Shown in pieces: positions 8,563-14,837 of a stretch of DNA of 14,837 nucleotides (position 1 is the first letter of the stretch; every line of letters begins with the position of its first letter). The position numbers and the translations under genes are program-made. The notes beneath the pieces are model-generated. The model did not search any database, was not told where the DNA came from, and saw nothing but the letters and a program-made list of their open reading frames with translations. This stretch comes from CAZPZZ01 sp964591245. Lineage in GTDB: Bacteria > Acidobacteriota > Vicinamibacteria > Vicinamibacterales > UBA8438. The stretch is taken from NCBI GenBank assembly GCA_964591245.1, contig CAZPZZ010000103.1, positions 1-14,837 of the forward strand, in the 5' to 3' direction.

Positions 8563-9779
8563 TTGCCCTCGGTGTCAGTGGAGGAATCGGAGCCTACAAG
8601 GCGGTCGAACTCGCCCGAGGGCTTCAGGAGGCGGGGCACGAGGTGGTCGCCATCATGACCTCCTCGGCTCGTCGATTCGTAGGACCGCTGACGTTCGAGG
8701 CAATCACGAAGCGCCGAGTGATCACGGACCAGTTCGCAGCGGGTACCAATGCGGACATCGAACACATCGCACTTGCCTCGGACATCGAGGCACTGGTCGT
8801 TGCACCTGCCACGGCCAACATCATCGGGAAGTTGACGCACGGCATTGCCGACGACTTCCTGACCACACTCTATTTGGCGACCCGGGCGCCGGTGCTTCTC
8901 GCACCCGCAATGAACACCAATATGCTTGAGCATGCGGCGGTCGCCGCAAACCTCAGAACCCTGGAGGACCGCGGGGTGCATGTCGTCGCACCGGGCGCGG
9001 GCTACCTCGCCTGCGGTTGGATCGGCAAGGGGCGCCTCGCGGATCCCTTGATGATTCTTGAGGCACTCACAGGGGTACTTCGATCCGGTCTGACACTTAG
9101 CGACCGCACGATTCTCGTCACGGCTGGCCCAACCTACGAGGATCTCGATCCCGTTCGTTTCGTCGGCAATCGATCGAGTGGACGCATGGGGGTAGCTCTC
9201 GCCGCGGAAGCCGGCGCACGCGGGGCTCAGGTCTATCTGATACTCGGACCAAGTCGCGTCCCTCCTCCAGAGGGTGTCGACGTCGTGCGTGTACGCAGTG
9301 CGGCGGACATGCTTCGCGCGGTCGAGACGCACCGCGAGCGTGCGGATGCCATCATCATGGCGGCGGCTGTGGCTGACTACACAACGACGGAAATTCCGCG
9401 TGCACAGAAGATCGCCAAGGATGACGGCACCCTGACGCTGCAGCTCACCCCGACCACCGACATTCTGCAGGGACTCGGCACCTGGAGACAAGACCGAGCC
9501 CATCCGGTCCTGGTGGGTTTCGCCGCCGAAACGCACGACGTTATCCCCCGAGCACAGGCAAAGCTCCAGGGGAAGCGTGTCGATATGATCGTGGCCAACG
9601 ACGTGTCTCGCGCGGACGCTGGGTTTGACGCGGAGACCAACGCCGTAACTCTCATCGAGGCATCGGGTGCGACCGCCATTCCACTGCAAACGAAACGCGC
9701 CGTCGCGGGGGTCATTCTCGATCGCGTCGACGCGTTCTTGCAACGTGCCGCACGCACGGTCGCGAGTCAATCCACATGA
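8553..9779 (+). CDS. coaBC: Bifunctional phosphopantothenoylcysteine decarboxylase/synthetase
   Basis: A 408-residue two-domain protein catalysing consecutive steps of coenzyme A synthesis: 4'-phosphopantothenate plus cysteine to 4'-phosphopantothenoylcysteine (CoaB, CTP-dependent), then decarboxylation to phosphopantetheine (CoaC, FMN-dependent). The CoaC domain (about 1-175) has SGGIGAYK, catalytic H71 in HIALA, PATANIIGKL, PAMN (118-121) and active-site C154 in LACGWIGKGR. The CoaB domain has TAGPTYE (190-196), FVGNRSSGRMG (203-213), ADYTT and KIAK. The PxMNxxMW motif ends in L125 here, where most homologues have W (Y in E. coli). The ATG at 8553 lies inside the gmk end, preceded by a strong purine-rich GGGAGGG at somewhat short spacing. 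Its stop overlaps the next ATG by 4 bp. All catalytic residues I can check are present. Confidence 0.95.
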   Translation: MGLIALGVSGGIGAYKAVELARGLQEAGHEVVAIMTSSARRFVGPLTFEAITKRRVITDQFAAGTNADIEHIALASDIEALVVAPATANIIGKLTHGIADDFLTTLYLATRAPVLLAPAMNTNMLEHAAVAANLRTLEDRGVHVVAPGAGYLACGWIGKGRLADPLMILEALTGVLRSGLTLSDRTILVTAGPTYEDLDPVRFVGNRSSGRMGVALAAEAGARGAQVYLILGPSRVPPPEGVDVVRVRSAADMLRAVETHRERADAIIMAAAVADYTTTEIPRAQKIAKDDGTLTLQLTPTTDILQGLGTWRQDRAHPVLVGFAAETHDVIPRAQAKLQGKRVDMIVANDVSRADAGFDAETNAVTLIEASGATAIPLQTKRAVAGVILDRVDAFLQRAARTVASQST

Positions 9780-10501
9780 CCAGGCTGGAACAACTCAAGG
9801 AACATCTTGCGTTCTTCGACGCTATCGGGGGAATCGGTGTCAACCGTGACCACCTCTGGCGACAGCGCCACCCCGCAACCACTCCAGCCAGTGACCGGGC
9901 CTCGACGCCCGCCCGCCCTTCCGAAGCCGATGCACCACTTGGCACCGAGGCCGTGGAGTCACTTGCACACATCCGGACAGACCTTGGTGAGTGTACGCGC
10001 TGCAAGCTCTCTACGGACCGCACCAACGTCGTCTTCGGTGCGGGAAACCCGAAAGCCGATCTCATGTTCGTGGGCGAAGCTCCAGGCCGGGATGAAGATC
10101 GGGAGGGCGTCCCGTTCGTAGGGCGGGCTGGACAGTTGCTGACCCGCATCATCGCCGCCATCGGCCTCACGCGCGAGGACGTCTACATCGCCAACGTCAT
10201 CAAATGCCGGCCGCCGAACAACCGGAATCCTGAATTGGACGAGATTCAGACCTGCGAGCCCTTTCTGTTTCGCCAAGTCGACGTGATTGAGCCCAAGGTT
10301 GTGGTAGCCCTCGGGGCATTCGCCATCCGCACCCTCCTGCACACCGACCAGGCGATCTCCCGCGTACGGGGGCAGATCTTCGATTACCGCGGTGCGAAGC
10401 TGATCCCGACCTTTCATCCTGCCTTCCTACTTCGCAGCCCCGATCGAAAACGCGACGTCTGGGAAGACATGAAAAAAGTGCGCGCACTGCTCGCGGGCTA
10501 A
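9776..10501 (+). CDS. udg: Type 4 (family 4) uracil-DNA glycosylase, iron-sulfur
   Basis: A 241-residue base-excision repair enzyme that removes uracil from DNA. The family 4 iron-sulfur ligands are visible as C73, C76, C144 and C160, in the pattern CxxC, about 67 residues, C, 15 residues, C, consistent with a 4Fe-4S cluster. The uracil-binding motif is GEAPG (100-104), followed by RDEDREGVPFVGRAGQLL; NVIKCRPPNNRNP and the second catalytic motif HPAFLLR (214-220) complete the fold. Residues 31-58 are a Pro/Ala/Ser-rich linker after a short N-terminal helix, an arrangement seen in many longer family 4 proteins. The ATG overlaps the coaBC stop (ATGA), so translation is probably coupled. It sits 12 bp before priA; both genes concern genome maintenance. 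Confidence 0.93.
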   Translation: MTRLEQLKEHLAFFDAIGGIGVNRDHLWRQRHPATTPASDRASTPARPSEADAPLGTEAVESLAHIRTDLGECTRCKLSTDRTNVVFGAGNPKADLMFVGEAPGRDEDREGVPFVGRAGQLLTRIIAAIGLTREDVYIANVIKCRPPNNRNPELDEIQTCEPFLFRQVDVIEPKVVVALGAFAIRTLLHTDQAISRVRGQIFDYRGAKLIPTFHPAFLLRSPDRKRDVWEDMKKVRALLAG

Positions 10502-10513
10502 CAACCGAAATTC

Positions 10514-12727
10514 ATGTCGCAGGTCGTCTCGGTTGCCGTACCCGTCCCCGCGCTCGACGTATTGAGCTACCTGGTCCCACCCGGCATGTCCATGCCAGCC
10601 GCGGGCACACGCGTATCGGTGCCTCTGGGGACGCGTATCGTCATCGGATGCGTCGTCCCGGCGAAGGAGACGGAGGCAGCGGTCAGCGCAAAAACCGCAC
10701 TGAAGACCATCATCAAGATTCTCGATTCGGAGCCGCTCTTGCCGGCCGACGTGATCTCATTAGCCCTCTGGGTTGGTGAGTATTACGCCTGTGGTCCCGG
10801 CCTCGCCATCAGTGCCGCCTTGCCACCACTGAAGGGCGCACGATCGGGTTTCAAGTCAATACAGATGGCCCGCGGGACCCCCACCGGGTTCGCGTTGCTC
10901 AGCTCGGGAGAACAGATAGGCGCCAAACAGCGCGCGGCGCTCGAGTGGCTTCAGTCTACGCGTGTTGGAGTTCCCCTGGCCGAGCTCGTGAAACACGGCA
11001 TCCCGAGGAGCTCGATGCACGGTCTCGTTGCCCGTGAGGCCGTCACCATCGACAGGCAACAGGTGGAGCGGGACCCGTGGGCAACCGAGGCCCTCAGCAC
11101 GTCACCATCTCCAGAACATACGCTCACAGAGGCTCAGCAGGCGGCGATCGACGCGCTGACCCACAGCGCGGGAACCGGCGTGTTCGAAGTCGCGTTGCTC
11201 CATGGGGTGACCGGCAGTGGGAAGACAGAGGTCTATCTACGGCTCGCCCAGGCAACTCTCGACCGCGGGCGCCAGACGCTTATTCTGGTACCCGAGATCG
11301 CCCTCACACCAGGCGTAGTGAGCCGAGTCCGCGCTGTGTTCGGAGACCGCGTGGCGTTACAGCATAGTGGATTGTCGGAAGGCGCCAGGCACGACCAGTG
11401 GCACCGTATCAAACAGGGCGCCATCGACATCGTGGTCGGTACTCGGTCGGCGGTCTTCTCACCCCTACCAGCACTGGGCCTCGTCATCGTCGACGAAGAA
11501 CATGACGGCTCCTATAAGCAAGAGGAGAGTCCACGCTATCACGCCCGGGATGTCGCAATCATGCGCGGCAAACAGAGTGACGCGCTCGTCATCCTTGGTT
11601 CGGCGACGCCCTCCCTCGAGACCTATCGGCACGCTGTCGGTGGTCGCTATCGGCATCTGACGCTGCCAGACCGTGTAGAACACCGTCCCCTCCCCGACGT
11701 GCAGGTCGTCGACATGCGGGAAGAGCTGGCGGTGGAGGGACCGGATGTCGTACTCAGCCGTGCCCTCACCGAGGCCCTTGCGGATCGACTAGAAAAGCAG
11801 GAGCAAGCCCTGGTGCTGCTGAACCGGCGCGGGTTCGCAACGGCGCTCTTTTGCCGTGAGTGTGGTCACAATCTCGTGTGTCCAAATTGCAGTCTCTCAC
11901 TGACCTACCACCGGGGTTCCCAACGCGCTCGATGTCATTACTGTGGCTACGCCCGGCGTCGGCCCACCACGTGTCCGGACTGTGATGGCGCCTACCTGGA
12001 GCAGGTGGGGTTCGGCACGGAACGCGTCGAAGCTGAAATCGTACAGCGTTGGCCTGACGCCCGGGTCGCACGGCTGGACCGCGACACCGTGCGCCGTCGC
12101 GGCGCGGCGGTCCGCCTCCTTGAACGTTTTGCAGCTGGGCGCGTTGACATTCTGGTCGGCACACAGATGGTGGCCAAGGGACACGACTTTCCGCAGGTCA
12201 CCCTCGTCGGGGTCATTTCCGCCGATGTGGGACTTGGGCTTGCCGATTTCAGAGCCGCCGAGAGGACCTTTCAGTTACTCACGCAGGTTGCCGGGCGCGC
12301 TGGCCGCGGCGCACGCCCGGGTCAGGCCATCGTACAGACGTTGCACCCGGACCACTACAGCATCCAATGCGCCTGCCACCAGGCCTACGGTCCGTTCTAC
12401 GATCAGGAGATCAAGTATCGAGAAGCGCTGCGCTATCCGCCGGTGGTCTCGATGGTGAACGTGGTGGTCCGAAGTGCCGATGCCCACCGCGCGTGGGAAG
12501 GCGCCAGCGAACTCGCGCGGCGCCTCCGCCAACGACGCAGTGGCTTCATGGTCATGGGGCCCGCTTCGGCCCCACTCGAGCGCTTACGGGGGCAATACCG
12601 TGTGCAACTCTTCCTCAAGGGGCCACACCGTCGGGAAATGCGAGAGGCGCTTCGTGGCGAACTTGACCACACGCCGGAACTCAAGCGTCGAACCGTCGTC
12701 GATATCGATCCGCTGACGATGCTCTGA
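10514..12727 (+). CDS. priA: Primosomal protein N', replication restart helicase
   Basis: A 737-residue superfamily 2 DNA helicase that recognises stalled forks and D-loops and starts primosome reassembly. The N-terminal DNA-binding domain (about 1-105) begins VSVAVPVPALDVLSYLVP. Walker A is GVTGSGKT (231-238), the DEEH box 327-330 is followed by DGSYKQEESPRYHARD, and SATPSLET is motif III. Eight zinc-binding cysteines occur as four pairs: 447/450, 456/459, 474/477 and 487/490. GTQMVAKGHDFPQVTLVG and QVAGRAGRG are helicase motifs V and VI. All expected motifs are intact and the length is normal. The ATG is 12 bp after udg without a clear Shine-Dalgarno sequence. It is the last gene of the rightward run and converges on the M50 protease gene with 29 bp between stops. 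Confidence 0.97.
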   Translation: MSQVVSVAVPVPALDVLSYLVPPGMSMPAAGTRVSVPLGTRIVIGCVVPAKETEAAVSAKTALKTIIKILDSEPLLPADVISLALWVGEYYACGPGLAISAALPPLKGARSGFKSIQMARGTPTGFALLSSGEQIGAKQRAALEWLQSTRVGVPLAELVKHGIPRSSMHGLVAREAVTIDRQQVERDPWATEALSTSPSPEHTLTEAQQAAIDALTHSAGTGVFEVALLHGVTGSGKTEVYLRLAQATLDRGRQTLILVPEIALTPGVVSRVRAVFGDRVALQHSGLSEGARHDQWHRIKQGAIDIVVGTRSAVFSPLPALGLVIVDEEHDGSYKQEESPRYHARDVAIMRGKQSDALVILGSATPSLETYRHAVGGRYRHLTLPDRVEHRPLPDVQVVDMREELAVEGPDVVLSRALTEALADRLEKQEQALVLLNRRGFATALFCRECGHNLVCPNCSLSLTYHRGSQRARCHYCGYARRRPTTCPDCDGAYLEQVGFGTERVEAEIVQRWPDARVARLDRDTVRRRGAAVRLLERFAAGRVDILVGTQMVAKGHDFPQVTLVGVISADVGLGLADFRAAERTFQLLTQVAGRAGRGARPGQAIVQTLHPDHYSIQCACHQAYGPFYDQEIKYREALRYPPVVSMVNVVVRSADAHRAWEGASELARRLRQRRSGFMVMGPASAPLERLRGQYRVQLFLKGPHRREMREALRGELDHTPELKRRTVVDIDPLTML

Positions 12728-12731
12728 CGCT

Positions 12732-12768
12732 GTCGATCACACCGAGGCAGCGACGGTCAGGGATCGAC
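12732..12768. other. Inverted repeat across the priA / M50 convergent junction
   Basis: GTCGATC (12732-12738) and GATCGAC (12762-12768) are perfect 7-bp arms with a 23-nt loop, spanning the short gap between the convergent stop codons. A shorter CGCTG/CAGCG pair overlaps it. There is no T-tract on either strand, so it is not a canonical Rho-independent terminator; it could still slow read-through or protect 3' ends. Confidence 0.25.
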
Positions 12769-13773
12769 GAACTCGATGGGCGCTGGCGTAAAGCAGAGGA
12801 TGAACATGGCAAGTGCACCGATGGCGACGTAAACGCGCGTGCGGTCGAGCGGAATATGATGGTCGAGTGTCTGAGGGTGGCGGGGGCCGATGATGACGAT
12901 CATGAGGATCATGAGAATGGCCCAAATGATCCAGCTGTCTCGGTAGAAAGCCAGTAGAACTACCGCGGCAGCCGATGCCATCGTGAGGTGAGTGGAACGG
13001 TGGCCAAACGTGGCGTATGAAATATGGCCACCGTCGAGCTGGCCAATCGGAATCAGGTTCAGGGCCGTGGCCAGAAGACCGAACCAGGCCGCGAACCCCA
13101 TGGGGTGAAGATTGAGCGTGTACCCCTCTGGCGCCGATCCCCAGATGCCCCATGCCACCAGACGAAACAACAGCGGCTCACCGAGCGACAGGGAACTACC
13201 GAGATCTTCGGGAACCGGCAGGACCCGTGACAAGCTGATCCCGATAACCAACGCGGGAACCGCGACCACGAATCCCGCGATCGGACCGGCCACCCCAATG
13301 TCAAACAACATCCGCTTGGTCGGAATGGGCTGACGAATGCGAATGAACGCTCCCAGCGTGCCGGTCAGGAGTGGCGCGGGGAGAAAATAGGGAAGAGAGG
13401 CATCCACGCGATAGTATCGACACGCGTAGTAGTGACCAAGTTCGTGAGCACCGAGGATTCCGAGAATAGTGACGCTATACCAGAGACCTTGCCAGATAAC
13501 GAACCCCCCCCCCGAACGGGTCTGAAAATCGGAGGCGAACCCTACGTAATGCCCAGCCCCAAGGAACGTCGTGCTGCCGATGGTCATCAACAGTAGCAAC
13601 AGATTCACCCACGGGCGACCGCTCTTGCGGGGAACGGGGGGCGGTGGAGGAGGACCCGTGTGTTCGGGGTGCACGTCGAGATACGGTTCTCGTGCCCAGG
13701 AGTTCTCTGGTAACGGTGGAAACGATGCGCCAGGCGGTTGATTCAAGACTGTGACCGTGATGGCCGCACTCAA
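12757..13773 (-). CDS. Membrane site-2 protease family (M50) metalloprotease
   Basis: A 338-residue polytopic membrane protein. HELGH (110-114) is the zinc-binding HExxH, in the context LGILGAHELGHYYACRYY, and LNLIPIGQLDGGH (238-250) supplies the third ligand D247, so the active site looks complete. Hydrophobic spans lie near 56-74, 97-113, 157-182, 226-243, 264-277, 281-295 and 314-327. The hydrophilic N-terminal tail has six consecutive prolines (41-46). The GPRHPQTLDHHIPLD segment resembles HP-containing loops seen in EGY/soluble-domain-poor M50 proteins. Such proteases cut substrates within the membrane, often releasing regulators; the substrate here is unknown. The best start is TTG at 13773, without a Shine-Dalgarno sequence; TTG codon 10 or GTG codon 34 are alternatives. 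It follows the HU-like gene by 29 bp and contains a run of ten G. Family assignment is firm, the start is not. Confidence 0.88.
   Translation of the reverse strand: MSAAITVTVLNQPPGASFPPLPENSWAREPYLDVHPEHTGPPPPPPVPRKSGRPWVNLLLLLMTIGSTTFLGAGHYVGFASDFQTRSGGGFVIWQGLWYSVTILGILGAHELGHYYACRYYRVDASLPYFLPAPLLTGTLGAFIRIRQPIPTKRMLFDIGVAGPIAGFVVAVPALVIGISLSRVLPVPEDLGSSLSLGEPLLFRLVAWGIWGSAPEGYTLNLHPMGFAAWFGLLATALNLIPIGQLDGGHISYATFGHRSTHLTMASAAAVVLLAFYRDSWIIWAILMILMIVIIGPRHPQTLDHHIPLDRTRVYVAIGALAMFILCFTPAPIEFVDP
13504..13513 (-). repeat. Ten-base G homopolymer inside the M50 gene
   Basis: Ten consecutive C on the plus strand (G on the coding strand) encode the end of a serine codon and three glycines (S87-GGG-90), between the first and second predicted membrane spans. 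With ten bases the frame is open throughout; a change of one base would truncate the protein before HELGH. Runs of this length can slip during replication. Confidence 0.9.
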
Positions 13774-13775
13774 CA

Positions 13776-13797
13776 GCGGGTAAGTGGTGAGACCCGC
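13776..13797 (-). other. Hairpin between the HU-like gene and the M50 start
   Basis: GCGGGT and ACCCGC form a perfect 6-bp GC-rich stem with a 10-nt loop. It begins 5 nt after the HU-like stop codon and ends 2 nt before the proposed TTG start, where a ribosome binding site would be expected. There is no T-tract. It could act as a partial terminator, an RNA-end stabiliser or a block on M50 translation. Confidence 0.5.
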
Positions 13798-13802
13798 AGA
13801 GT

Positions 13803-14075
13803 CTAGCCGGCGATGTTTTGCAGGTCCTTGCCAGGCTTGAAGCGAATGGTACGTCCCGGCGGGATCAGGACTTCTTTGCCCGTCCGAGGGTTCCGGCCAA
13901 TGCCTCGCTTCCTCGGTTTCACCTGGAACACGCCAAACCCGCGTAGTTCGATACGCTCACCACGCTGCATGGACATGCGCATCGCATCGAACACGGCATC
14001 GCCCGCGACCTCGGCTTTCACCTTGGTTATGTCGGCGAGTTTGGACACTTCGTTGACAATGTCGACTTTGATCAT
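13803..14075 (-). CDS. HU/IHF-family histone-like DNA-binding protein
   Basis: A 90-residue protein of the standard HU/IHF length. An N-terminal dimerising helical part (MIKVDIVNEVSKLADITKVK) is followed by the family signature GFGVFQVKPRKRGIGRNPRTG at 47-67, with the RNP tip of the DNA-intercalating arm, and a KPGKDLQNIAG end. It should form a dimer that bends DNA and shapes the nucleoid. The arm sequence resembles the IHF-beta/HU proteins of Acidobacteriota and Deltaproteobacteria, but HU and IHF cannot be separated safely here, so no symbol is given. ATG 14075 has GAGAAG a few bases upstream. A near-consensus promoter lies just before it, so strong expression is expected. It is divergent from der and followed by the M50 gene. 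Confidence 0.96.
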   Translation of the reverse strand: MIKVDIVNEVSKLADITKVKAEVAGDAVFDAMRMSMQRGERIELRGFGVFQVKPRKRGIGRNPRTGKEVLIPPGRTIRFKPGKDLQNIAG

Positions 14076-14102
14076 ACGATTCTTCTCACGACATGCCTAA
14101 CC

Positions 14103-14132
14103 ATCATAGATTCTGACATTTACAGCTGTCAA
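14103..14132 (-). promoter_or_regulatory. Strong sigma-70-type promoter for the HU-like gene
   Basis: On the minus strand TTGACA (14127-14132, perfect) and TATGAT (14103-14108, five of six) are 18 bp apart. Predicted transcription start is near 14096, giving a leader of about 20 nt that holds the GAGAAG ribosome binding site. It is the best promoter match in the window. Confidence 0.72.
14114..14131. promoter_or_regulatory. Palindromic site in the HU/der divergent region, possible operator
   Basis: TGACA (14114-14118) and TGTCA (14127-14131) are inverted arms 8 nt apart, and ACAGCTGT (14122-14129) is a perfect 8-bp palindrome inside. The right arm is part of the HU promoter -35, and the site lies where a der promoter would also be expected, so a bound regulator could affect both genes. 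No known operator is recognised. Confidence 0.35.
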
Positions 14133-14166
14133 GCAATGACTATCTCGAAGCAAAGGAACCAGTTCG

Positions 14167-14837
14167 ATGGCCGGTGAGGCTTTCAGAGCGTCTGGACGTG
14201 TCGCGCTCGTCGGGAGGCCGAACGTTGGCAAATCCACGCTATTCAATAGGCTCACCGGCACACGACGAGCCATCGTCACACCCATCCCGGGAACCACGCG
14301 GGACGTTCTCGCCCGCCCAGTCGAATGGCTACAACACGTGTTCATGCTGGTTGACACCGGTGGCGTGGTCGGGGCGAGCAGCGACCCGATGCAAGAGGCC
14401 GTCGCCGCCCGCGGGCGACAGGCGGCCAGCGAGGTCGACCTCGTCGTCTTCGTCGTCGACGGTCGAGAGGGGCGAGTCCCCGCGGACGACGAGGTCGCCC
14501 AAGAACTCCGCCAACGCGGGGTGCCCGTAATCATCGCGATCAACAAGACAGACGATCGCCGCGCACGGGAACACACGGGAGAGTTTCATCGGTTCGGCTT
14601 TACCCCAATTGTCGAGATTGCAGCCGAACACGGCCAAGGTGTCGGCGACCTTCTCGACGAGGTCGTGGCGCGCTTGCCCGCCACGCACGCACCGGAACTC
14701 ATTCCGGATGAAGAGACAGACGGTCGGACAGAGACGGGTATTGTCGTCGTCGGACGTCCGAATGTCGGAAAATCCTCGTTAGTCAATAGACTCCTTCGCG
14801 AAGATCGCGTCATGGTAAGCGCAACGCCGGGTACGAC
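14167..14837 (+). CDS. der: Ribosome assembly GTPase Der (EngA), partial (3' end beyond right window edge)
   Basis: The first 223 codons of a tandem-domain GTPase needed for 50S ribosomal subunit maturation. GTPase domain 1 has G1 GRPNVGKS (16-23), G2 PGTTRD (41-46), G3 DTGG (63-66) and G4 NKTD (126-129). A short acidic linker (about 175-190) leads to domain 2, whose G1 GRPNVGKS (196-203) repeats the first, and the window ends at the domain 2 switch region TPGT. Two G1 motifs in one chain are diagnostic of Der. The C-terminal KH-like domain lies outside. The ATG at 14167 has AAGGA 9 nt upstream (14153-14157). The N-terminus is several residues longer than in most Der proteins, which begin near the first strand. 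Divergent from the HU-like gene; no strong promoter of its own is visible beyond a weak CTGACA at 14113. Confidence 0.96.
   Translation, partial: MAGEAFRASGRVALVGRPNVGKSTLFNRLTGTRRAIVTPIPGTTRDVLARPVEWLQHVFMLVDTGGVVGASSDPMQEAVAARGRQAASEVDLVVFVVDGREGRVPADDEVAQELRQRGVPVIIAINKTDDRRAREHTGEFHRFGFTPIVEIAAEHGQGVGDLLDEVVARLPATHAPELIPDEETDGRTETGIVVVGRPNVGKSSLVNRLLREDRVMVSATPGT

Noticed and set aside
8559..9770. Long open frame of about 400 codons antisense to coaBC
   Set aside because: It mirrors coaBC almost end to end, its translation matches no family I know, and its composition (many R, H, C and D) is typical of an antisense frame in GC-rich DNA.

Overview
The window is a GC-rich, tightly packed bacterial chromosome segment. 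It carries conserved envelope-sugar, nucleotide, cofactor and DNA-maintenance genes, and shows no plasmid, phage, insertion sequence, CRISPR array, tRNA or rRNA. Alternative start codons are frequent (GTG for three genes, probably GTG for galE, apparently TTG for the M50 protease). The gene order yicC-gmk-coaBC-udg-priA, the type 4 uracil-DNA glycosylase and the der/HU/M50 neighbourhood suggest a deep-branching Gram-negative, most likely an Acidobacteriota (perhaps Vicinamibacteria-like) genome. That placement is inference from gene content, not a phylogenetic result.

Layout. (1) Positions 1-2709, minus strand: three glycosyltransferase genes reading leftwards, two GT-B/GT4 enzymes and one partial GT2 enzyme cut by the window edge. 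They are joined by overlaps or a 3-bp gap, so they form one transcription unit for a surface or secreted polysaccharide. (2) Positions 2710-2904: a divergent control region with a plausible sigma-70 promoter pointing right and a weaker one pointing left. (3) Positions 2905-12727, plus strand: an eight-gene collinear run, UDP-glucose dehydrogenase, galE, an MsbA-type ABC exporter, yicC, gmk, coaBC, udg and priA. Gaps are 12 bp or less and several genes overlap, so it could be a single transcript of nearly 10 kb. (4) Positions 12757-14075, minus strand: an HU/IHF-family DNA-binding protein followed by a membrane site-2-type (M50) protease, convergent with priA. (5) From 14167, plus strand: der (engA), cut by the right edge, divergent from HU across 91 bp that hold a near-consensus promoter for HU and a palindrome.

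How the genes fit together. UDP-glucose dehydrogenase and GalE make UDP-glucuronate and UDP-galactose, likely donors for the glycosyltransferases next door; the ABC exporter could move a lipid or lipid-linked glycan across the inner membrane. The second half of the long run is housekeeping: an RNA-degrading YicC protein, guanylate kinase, coenzyme A synthesis, uracil repair and replication restart.

I looked for an undescribed system and did not find a convincing one. Every stretch of more than 300 bases is occupied by a recognisable gene. The observations worth a second look are small: a 10-G homopolymer inside the M50 gene, a hairpin next to an SD-less TTG start for that gene, the absence of rpoZ between gmk and coaBC, a palindrome on the HU promoter, and a substitution in a conserved CoaBC motif.
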